Shown piece after piece: positions 6,916 through 11,467 of a DNA stretch of 11,467 nt. The DNA comes from PUPG01 sp031323845 (GTDB lineage Bacteria > Bacteroidota > Bacteroidia > Bacteroidales > UBA7960). The notes under the pieces were generated by a model. It was not told where the DNA came from, did no database searches, and saw nothing but the letters and a program-made list of their open reading frames with translations. Both the position numbers and the translations under genes were made by a program. Location: contig JAVIYP010000075.1 of the NCBI GenBank assembly GCA_031323845.1, positions 1 to 11,467 on the forward strand, in the 5' to 3' direction. Each line of letters begins with the position of its first letter. The first letter of the stretch is position 1.

Positions 6916-6929
6916 GAATATTTTAACAG
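6912..6929. promoter_or_regulatory. Rex-like operator upstream of the hydrogenase promoter
   Basis: TTGTGAATATTTTAACAG on the plus strand. The Rex consensus is TTGTGAA-N4-TTCACAA, with clostridial variants TTGTTAA-N4-TTAACAA. The left half-site is perfect; the right half-site TTAACAG differs from the clostridial half by one base. It lies 5 bases upstream of the -33 element. Rex represses fermentation and hydrogenase genes when NADH/NAD+ is low, which would fit an NADH-consuming hydrogenase. No rex gene is in the window, and the site was found by eye only. Confidence 0.45.
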
Positions 6930-6977
6930 CTTATGCGGTTTATTCTGATTGCTTAGCAAAATACAAAATAAACCCAC

Positions 6978-7010
6978 AAGGCTAAGAACGAAAGGTTAAG
7001 AAGCTAAGGA
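6978..7010. repeat. Degenerate 11-base direct repeats downstream of the maturation protease
   Basis: AAGGCTAAGAA (6978-6988) and AAGGTTAAGAA (6992-7002), followed by GCTAAGGA (7003-7010), on the plus strand. They lie just past the stop of the protease gene. No stable hairpin results, so I do not call it a terminator. Confidence 0.5.
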
Positions 7011-7017
7011 GTCAATC

Positions 7018-7461
7018 TTAGTTATTGATGCATTCAATTATTTCAGAAGCGGCCTGCATAACCGGAGGTGAGAATATTTCGCCAACGTCAATATTGGCTG
7101 GTTGTATTGCAATTATAAAAATCCTAGTGTTGAAAAAGCAGCTCAATTTTTGGAGTGAAACATTATGACTGTGGCACGTAGTATCAAGAACATCGCTCAC
7201 AGGAATAACTTTCCATGAGCCGGCCGGGAGTCCCATTTCAACACAATCAATAATAATTAACAAGTCAGGATTTTCATTGTTAATTGTGCTGATATACCTG
7301 TCAATTCCGGCTTCTGGAGTGACTATTATGCGGTTCTTCTTAGTTTGCAGTCGGTTGGAGATATAAGGACCTACACCGTCGTCATTTCTCAACAAATTGC
7401 CCACACCGGCCAGTACAACTTTCAGGTCAGGGTTATTAAGCAATGCTCGAAGATCAGGCAT
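7018..7461 (-). CDS. HycI-type [NiFe]-hydrogenase maturation protease
   Basis: 147-residue endopeptidase of the HycI/HyaD/HybD family, which clips the C-terminal tail from the large subunit of [NiFe] hydrogenases after nickel insertion. Motifs: GVGNLLRNDDGVGPY (19-33; D28 is the likely nickel-sensing acid), DCVEMG (72-77; D72) and HSHNVSL (97-103; H99), matching the three metal-contacting positions known from HybD and HycI. Length is typical. It starts 3 bases after the stop of the polyferredoxin gene, so it belongs to the antiporter operon rather than the [FeFe] operon, whose enzyme needs no such protease. Its presence implies a [NiFe] large subunit elsewhere. The exact protease subclass is uncertain. 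Confidence 0.85.
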   Translation of the reverse strand: MPDLRALLNNPDLKVVLAGVGNLLRNDDGVGPYISNRLQTKKNRIIVTPEAGIDRYISTINNENPDLLIIIDCVEMGLPAGSWKVIPVSDVLDTTCHSHNVSLQKLSCFFNTRIFIIAIQPANIDVGEIFSPPVMQAASEIIECINN

Positions 7462-7464
7462 AAG

Positions 7465-8076
7465 CTACAGAAGGTCTTTGACAAGGGTTTGCCTCAGGCA
7501 ATCCGGACACATTACGTTAAACATGTCCTTTCGCTTCAAATGGTCAATAACTTCAATCTTTATGCTATCGGGATCAACTAGCTTCAGTCGTTCGTTCAGC
7601 ATATTGAGGTTCAGAACAGAAGAGAAAGCCTTTGGGCCTAACACATGGTGAATGAATATAATATGCTCGCGTGTGGTGATCACTGCATTACACCACTCGC
7701 ACAAAATCAGTTCTTTTTCTTGCTCTTCGACAAGTTGCTTTCTATTAAAGGCCGAAAGGTCGTACTGTGTATCCGAAAGCACAACTCCCTTTCCTGTAAT
7801 GCAATGTTCTTCGCACTGTCCGCAAAATATACACATACCGTAGTTTCTTGAGATTACCCTTGTTTTTTCTTGGGGTTCATCAATGCATGTTATTGCGCCT
7901 GGCGGACAAACATTGGCACAAGTTTCACAACCAACGCAGTTTTCATCATCAACAACCGGCTTTCCTCTGAATTTTTCAAAAGGGGTGTGCGGCACCTTTG
8001 GGAACTGTGTGGTATAAGCCGGAGTTACTAACGAGCGAATGGCTTCCTTTACCTCCCGTATTTTAGGATATTTCAT
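7465..8076 (-). CDS. NuoI/HycF/HyfH/MbhN-like two-[4Fe-4S] ferredoxin subunit of a group 4 membrane hydrogenase
   Basis: 203-residue electron-transfer subunit expected on the cytoplasmic face of a membrane [NiFe] hydrogenase, linking ferredoxin to the small subunit. Two clusters: C47/50/53/57 (CVGCETCANVCP) and C82/85/88/92 (CIFCGQCEEHC). The C-terminal half has two CxxC pairs, C126/C129 (CEWC) and C190/C193 (CPDC), like the zinc/rubredoxin-like pair I recall in HycF/HyfH, the formate hydrogenlyase ferredoxin subunits. No membrane helices. It follows mnhG by 67 bases and precedes the maturation protease by 3. In true complex I, NuoI lacks the CxxC pairs, so I favour a hydrogenase role. Confidence in the family is high, in the exact complex moderate. 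Confidence 0.8.
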   Translation of the reverse strand: MKYPKIREVKEAIRSLVTPAYTTQFPKVPHTPFEKFRGKPVVDDENCVGCETCANVCPPGAITCIDEPQEKTRVISRNYGMCIFCGQCEEHCITGKGVVLSDTQYDLSAFNRKQLVEEQEKELILCEWCNAVITTREHIIFIHHVLGPKAFSSVLNLNMLNERLKLVDPDSIKIEVIDHLKRKDMFNVMCPDCLRQTLVKDLL

Positions 8077-8143
8077 AATTCGTTTTTTTCAAAATAGTAA
8101 ACGCTTTGAAACTGTCAGCACCGGATTATTCTGTTTTTACTAC

Positions 8144-8506
8144 TTATTTGCTTTCAGCACCTGAATCTTCTTCATTTATTTGCTGTGCTTCCTGTTTATA
8201 ATCATCAACAGTACTTTTTTCCCAAAGTGGGAACCCATAGTGATAAGCGCCTCTTGCAAGCGAATGAGCAGCAACGGTAGCTGCCAAAAACAACAAAGGA
8301 ATGGCAATAAGTGCTTTTATACCTATTGCAGAAAAACCGTATCGAATAAAAACTCCCAGCAGGATACACCATGTTCCCAGTGTAACACACTTTGTAGCTG
8401 ATTGAAGGCGGTTATACACATCTGGAAAGCGCAGCAGTCCAAGGCATCCGAAAAAATCGAATAAAACGCCAACAGATATTACTATAAGGCTTATTGTTTC
8501 ATTCAT
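8144..8506 (-). CDS. mnhG: Mrp antiporter subunit G (MnhG/MbhC-like)
   Basis: 120-residue membrane protein with three hydrophobic segments (about 5-25, 38-56, 63-83) and the family signature GLLRFPDVYNRLQSATKCVT (23-42). It is part of the small-subunit set (E, F, G) of Mrp-type Na+/H+ antiporters and of the related module in membrane-bound hydrogenases. The tail (about 95-120) is hydrophilic and acidic. It overlaps mnhF by 8 bases. Confidence 0.92.
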   Translation of the reverse strand: MNETISLIVISVGVLFDFFGCLGLLRFPDVYNRLQSATKCVTLGTWCILLGVFIRYGFSAIGIKALIAIPLLFLAATVAAHSLARGAYHYGFPLWEKSTVDDYKQEAQQINEEDSGAESK

Positions 8507-8765
8507 TGAGCTTATTCCTCCCTAAATATTTTGCTAGTGTCAAGGTTCCGATAAAACTAAGGATTATCCAGGCAATACCGATATCCATGATAAACATTCT
8601 ATCTGTTTTTACAGCTATGATGGCAGTAATGCCAACTACAAGTATCCCCAGAATGTCAATGCCTACCATCCGGTCGGCAATGGTTGGACCTTTTATCACT
8701 CGATACAGGCACATAAAGCACATTGCGATTAGGAGACACAGGAAAATATCATACGGTGTGTTCAT
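8499..8765 (-). CDS. mnhF: Mrp antiporter subunit F (MnhF/MbhB-like)
   Basis: 88-residue protein with three transmembrane segments and the conserved core RVIKGPTIADRMVGIDILG (22-40), diagnostic for MnhF. In Mrp complexes it sits with E and G in the sodium-path half of the assembly. Start and stop both overlap neighbours (4 bases with mnhE, 8 with mnhG), so translation is tightly coupled. Confidence 0.93.
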   Translation of the reverse strand: MNTPYDIFLCLLIAMCFMCLYRVIKGPTIADRMVGIDILGILVVGITAIIAVKTDRMFIMDIGIAWIILSFIGTLTLAKYLGRNKLNE

Positions 8766-9247
8766 TCGAAAATCCTCCTGATATAAGTTTCAAACCTGCC
8801 GCATATTCTGCGCGAATACATAACAGGATCTTTTGTGCTAACATAAATCCAGTGAATATATATATGATCTTCAATAATATCAACAGTAATGGTACCCGGG
8901 GTCATGGTAATTGAGTTGGCAAGCATTGCCCTGCCAAGTTCTGTTTTTACATCAAGTTTCACTTTTACAATACCTGGTTTTATAGGAAGTCCAGGATGCA
9001 GCACCCTGTAGGCCACATCCAGGTTAGCCTTAAAGCATTCCCATGAAAAAACAAACAGGTACAGAACTGCCCATAAATACCTGGTTGGATCCAGTAGTTT
9101 TTTTAAACCGGCATCAAAGTATCTGCCAAAAAAGGCTGCTGTAATAGCTGCACAACATGCACCAATGACCAGGCTGTCCCATTTCAGACTGAAAGTGAAC
9201 ATGAGCCACAAGCCCAGCAGAAGGATGAAAAACACGATGTATCTCAT
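8762..9247 (-). CDS. mnhE: Mrp antiporter subunit E (MnhE/MbhA-like)
   Basis: 161-residue protein: two N-terminal hydrophobic stretches (about 2-19 and 25-41), a further one at about 57-70, then a soluble domain with the signature LANSITMTPGTITVDI (109-124) and IYIHWI. This is the standard MnhE layout. It overlaps mnhD by 4 bases (ATGA) and mnhF by 4 bases. Confidence 0.94.
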   Translation of the reverse strand: MRYIVFFILLLGLWLMFTFSLKWDSLVIGACCAAITAAFFGRYFDAGLKKLLDPTRYLWAVLYLFVFSWECFKANLDVAYRVLHPGLPIKPGIVKVKLDVKTELGRAMLANSITMTPGTITVDIIEDHIYIHWIYVSTKDPVMYSRRICGRFETYIRRIFE

Positions 9248-10788
9248 AATAACTGTTCTAGAATGTTTTGCGAATATTGTACTGTATTCATCAATACGTC
9301 TGCTGCAGGAGCAAGAATCGTTTCTCTAAAGACCGGGATAATAAGCAGACTAAGTCCAAGACATAGAAAGGCCAAAAACACCATTGAGAATCCCATAGAG
9401 AACGGTACTTCATTCAATGTCTTAATACCTTTAAATTTTGCGAGCCCGGAAAATGCATAGCGATGCACTTTCATGAATGAGGCCAGTGTAATCAGGCTTA
9501 CAATAACAGCAAGTGCAGCCATCAGGTAGAAACCGCCGGCCACAGCAGCAATAATGATCAGGAGCTTGCTAAAAAACCCGTTAAAGGGCGGGATTCCTGA
9601 TATTGCCATTGATGCACTGAACGTAGTTGCAGAAGTGAGCGGCATTTTTTCTCCCACTCCACCCATTTCGTGCAGCATACGTGTTCCGGTGCGAAACTCA
9701 AGAGCGCCTGAGTTCAGGAAGAGTAAGCCTTTGAACACTGCATGATTTACCATATGGAACAAACCTCCCATGATTGCCATAGCAGCGATACGATTATCTC
9801 CATTAACTGACAAAATGGTCATTCCCATACCTATTCCCAGAACAACATATCCCATCTGGCTGATGCTGTGATAGGCCAGCAGGCGCTTAAAATCCCACTG
9901 TCCAATGGCAAGAAAAACGCCGCCTACCATAGAAATACTGCCAATTACAGTTATCAGCATGGCAATTTCGTAGCTGATACCGAACATGTTAAAGAATAAT
10001 CGCAGGATTGCATAAACACCTACAGCTTTAATTAGCACCCCCGAGAGCATAGAAGATATAGGAGCCGGTGCAGATGGGTGGGCATCAGGCAGCCAGGCAT
10101 GAAATGGGATCATTGCCGCTTTGAGTCCAAATCCGGCAATAAACAGCAGCTGAACAAAAAGTATTGTGTTTTGCTGTTCCGACTGGCTTAGGGCGTAAGA
10201 GATATCTGCAATGTTTAAGGTGGAGGTTTGCCAATAAATAACAGCAATGCCAAGCAAGATCAGCAACGAGGCTAAACCGCCAAGTACCTGATATTTAAAT
10301 GAAGCTTCGAGTTCTGCCTTTTCAATACCAAACGCAACGAGTGCATAGCTGGCAATCACTGCTATTTCAAGAAACACAAATAAGTTAAAAAGATCACCGG
10401 TAATGACCACTCCGTTCATTCCTGCCACCATCAGCAAAAACAGGGCATAAAAATATTTTTTACCGGTAAATCGCCGCATATATGACAACGAAAAGAAAGA
10501 AGCAAAGAAGGCTATTAGGTTGATGACTGTGAGCATGAGTATACTCAGTCCATCAACTACAAACTGAATGCCTATGGGCACACCATCAATAAACTCCCAG
10601 CCACCGATATAGTATACCAACAGGTCGGCTTCGCCTGCATAAAACAACACTGATACAGTGGTGAGCACAAGCATGATCAATGGTGTGAGCATTCTTCCTG
10701 TGCTTTTCCAGACGCCTCCCAGAACCGGTATGATAAATGCTCCGGCTAATGGTAAAATGACAAATATAGGTATCCAAGCTTTCATCAT
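9244..10788 (-). CDS. mnhD: Mrp antiporter subunit D (MnhD/MbhH-like, NuoN-type ion channel)
   Basis: 514-residue polytopic membrane protein of the complex I NuoL/M/N family. About 14 hydrophobic segments. Key ion-path residues: E141 in FVFLEIAVIASY (TM5 glutamate), K223 in GFGLKAAMIPFHAWLPDAHP (TM7 lysine) and K254 in SGVLIKAVGVYA (TM8 lysine); H230 follows in the FHAWLPDAHP signature. All are intact, so ion translocation is plausible. It starts with two ATGs (10788, 10785), 2 bases after the mnhC stop. In Mrp-linked hydrogenases this subunit performs the proton (or Na+) movement driven by ferredoxin oxidation; in stand-alone Mrp it is a secondary antiporter subunit. Confidence 0.95.
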   Translation of the reverse strand: MMKAWIPIFVILPLAGAFIIPVLGGVWKSTGRMLTPLIMLVLTTVSVLFYAGEADLLVYYIGGWEFIDGVPIGIQFVVDGLSILMLTVINLIAFFASFFSLSYMRRFTGKKYFYALFLLMVAGMNGVVITGDLFNLFVFLEIAVIASYALVAFGIEKAELEASFKYQVLGGLASLLILLGIAVIYWQTSTLNIADISYALSQSEQQNTILFVQLLFIAGFGLKAAMIPFHAWLPDAHPSAPAPISSMLSGVLIKAVGVYAILRLFFNMFGISYEIAMLITVIGSISMVGGVFLAIGQWDFKRLLAYHSISQMGYVVLGIGMGMTILSVNGDNRIAAMAIMGGLFHMVNHAVFKGLLFLNSGALEFRTGTRMLHEMGGVGEKMPLTSATTFSASMAISGIPPFNGFFSKLLIIIAAVAGGFYLMAALAVIVSLITLASFMKVHRYAFSGLAKFKGIKTLNEVPFSMGFSMVFLAFLCLGLSLLIIPVFRETILAPAADVLMNTVQYSQNILEQLL

Positions 10789-10790
10789 TT

Positions 10791-11126
10791 TCAGCCTTTT
10801 AGGTTTTTAATTTGCCTGATGTCGAATGTACCGTGTTTTTTATACAACCTGATTGCGATTGCCAACAACATTGCAGTAGTTGCCAAACCAATTACTATGA
10901 CAGTTATTACCATTGCCTGGGGCAGCGGGTCAACGTATTTTGCATCACCTCCGGCGGTGGCTATAGGAGAAACACCTTCTTCAAGATAACCAATCAAAAT
11001 AAGGAGCAGATTAAGGCTATATTCCATGATACATATGCCCAAAACGATCTTGATCAGGTTTTTACGGGTTATCACACCAAACAGCCCGACCAAAAACAGG
11101 ATAAAACATAAGATATACAGCATCAT
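10791..11126 (-). CDS. mnhC: Mrp antiporter subunit C (MnhC/MbhG-like, NuoK-type)
   Basis: 111-residue, three-helix NuoK-like protein. Signature features: GVITRKNLIKIVLGICIMEYSLNLLLI (19-45) with a conserved membrane glutamate (E35), and DPLPQAMVITVIVIGLA (67-83), the MnhC/NuoK hallmark. Start ATG at 11126 overlaps the mnhB stop by 4 bases and has a strong AAGGAGG 7 bases upstream. Confidence 0.94.
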   Translation of the reverse strand: MMLYILCFILFLVGLFGVITRKNLIKIVLGICIMEYSLNLLLILIGYLEEGVSPIATAGGDAKYVDPLPQAMVITVIVIGLATTAMLLAIAIRLYKKHGTFDIRQIKNLKG

Positions 11127-11257
11127 TGTTCTTCCTCCTTAAAGATTACAAATGCGAGAAAAATCGTAAAGAGTGCGGCGGCCACTTCTATTCCAATGAA
11201 AATGTTTAGCAATGGAATTATTCCGGCGCTAATCAGTTGACCTGCAATTCCAATCTG
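11123..11257 (-). pseudogene. mnhB: MnhB-like subunit, C-terminal 44 residues only (broken at the junction)
   Basis: Too short to be a separate gene here. Read leftward from 11257 it gives QIGIAGQLISAGIIPLLNIF and a second hydrophobic segment ending IFKEEEQ, then TGA overlapping mnhC. This fits the C-terminal end of MnhB/MbhF-type proteins, and its position before mnhC is canonical. The N-terminal two thirds are missing: beyond 11257 the sequence codes for an unrelated protein on the other strand. The gene is probably whole in the real genome and cut by an assembly join, but as it stands it is truncated. The family call rests on context plus a short match. Confidence 0.7.
11134..11140 (-). 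promoter_or_regulatory. Shine-Dalgarno for mnhC inside mnhB
   Basis: AAGGAGG on the minus strand, 7 bases upstream of the mnhC ATG and encoded by the last codons of mnhB (FKEEEQ). It supports coupled translation. Confidence 0.65.
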
Positions 11258-11262
11258 AAAAA
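11250..11262. other. Breakpoint: mnhB and ABC transporter fused head-to-head
   Basis: Leftward MnhB coding and rightward ABC-transporter coding meet here with no intergenic space, at a run of seven A (11258-11264). Both genes lack their starts. A natural head-to-head gene pair would have two complete 5' ends and a promoter region between them. Confidence 0.7.
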
Positions 11263-11467
11263 AATTATTCTCTACATTACACCCTACTGGGGAAAGGTGG
11301 CCCTGAACTTCCGTTTTAATCTTTTGTCGGTAGTTTTTTCCCTCTTCAGCATCACCATGGTGATCCCTTTTCTCACCATACTGTTTGATTCACATAAGGA
11401 AACCTATGAGCTGATCCCTTTTTCCCTGAATTTCGATGTGGTGTTAAACAACTTCTACTACTACCTT
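11258..11467 (+). CDS. MsbA-like ABC transporter (membrane domain N-terminus), partial at both ends
   Basis: 70 in-frame codons from 11258 to the window end. It reads KKIILYITPYWGKVALNFRF followed by a long hydrophobic helix (SLFSITMVIPFLTILFD), the typical opening of Bacteroidetes ABC exporters of the MsbA/lipid A flippase kind, with fused membrane and ATPase domains. The ATPase part lies beyond the window. No start codon is visible: the frame continues upstream into antisense mnhB (AAT-CTG before the first lysine), although proteins of this type start within a few residues of this point. So its 5' end is missing at the same place as that of mnhB. It is the only plus-strand gene here and unrelated in function to its neighbours. 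Confidence 0.8.

Noticed and set aside
6949..6959. Palindrome TTGCTTAGCAA as an operator or terminator stem
   Set aside because: The arms are only 5 bases, no T-run follows in the right place, and it shares words with the neighbouring GCTAAG repeats.

Overview
The window looks like a piece of an anaerobic, fermentative Bacteroidetes (Bacteroidales-like) chromosome, possibly a metagenome contig. The basis is gene order around an [FeFe] hydrogenase, a TAnnTTTG-type promoter, AT-rich word-like intergenic repeats, and the style of the ABC-transporter N-terminus at the right edge. Taxonomy is inferred; there is no rRNA or marker gene here. All genes except the last fragment read leftward (minus strand).

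Region 1 (1-6849) is one operon for an NAD(P)-linked, multi-subunit, probably electron-bifurcating [FeFe] hydrogenase. In transcription order it runs: DRTGG-like protein (6849-6505), anti-sigma-type GHKL ATPase (6499-6071), second DRTGG-like protein (5958-5623), PHP phosphoesterase (5622-4885), a 339-base gene-free gap filled with repeats (4884-4546), a second GHKL ATPase (4545-4006), HndB-type thioredoxin-fold [2Fe-2S]-like protein (3916-3500), the NuoF-like flavin subunit hydB/hndC (3500-1707), and the catalytic [FeFe] subunit hydA/hndD (1688 to beyond base 1). The catalytic gene is open at the window edge, lacks only its extreme C-terminus, and carries a full set of H-cluster motifs. The NuoE-like subunit (hydC/hndA) usual in such complexes is not in the window; the repeat-filled gap is where I would expect it.

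Region 2 (6850-7017) is an intergenic control region. It holds a good Bacteroidetes-style promoter for region 1 and, just upstream of it, an 18-base site resembling a Rex (NADH/NAD+ sensor) operator.

Region 3 (7018-11257) is a lower-GC operon: the C-terminal end of MnhB, then MnhC, MnhD, MnhE, MnhF and MnhG (Mrp-type cation/proton antiporter subunits), then a HycF/HyfH/MbhN-like two-[4Fe-4S] polyferredoxin and a HycI-type [NiFe]-hydrogenase maturation protease. This is the signature of an Mrp-linked group 4 membrane [NiFe] hydrogenase, but its catalytic subunits are not in the window and would have to lie upstream of mnhB.

Region 4 (11258-11467) is the start of an MsbA-like ABC transporter on the plus strand. 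It begins abruptly where mnhB breaks off. Both genes lose their 5' ends at the same point, so this is a rearrangement breakpoint or, more likely, an assembly misjoin.

Together the genes suggest a cell that disposes of fermentation electrons as H2 by two routes: a soluble NADH-plus-ferredoxin hydrogenase (region 1) and a ferredoxin-driven, ion-pumping membrane hydrogenase (region 3), with redox-dependent control of the first.
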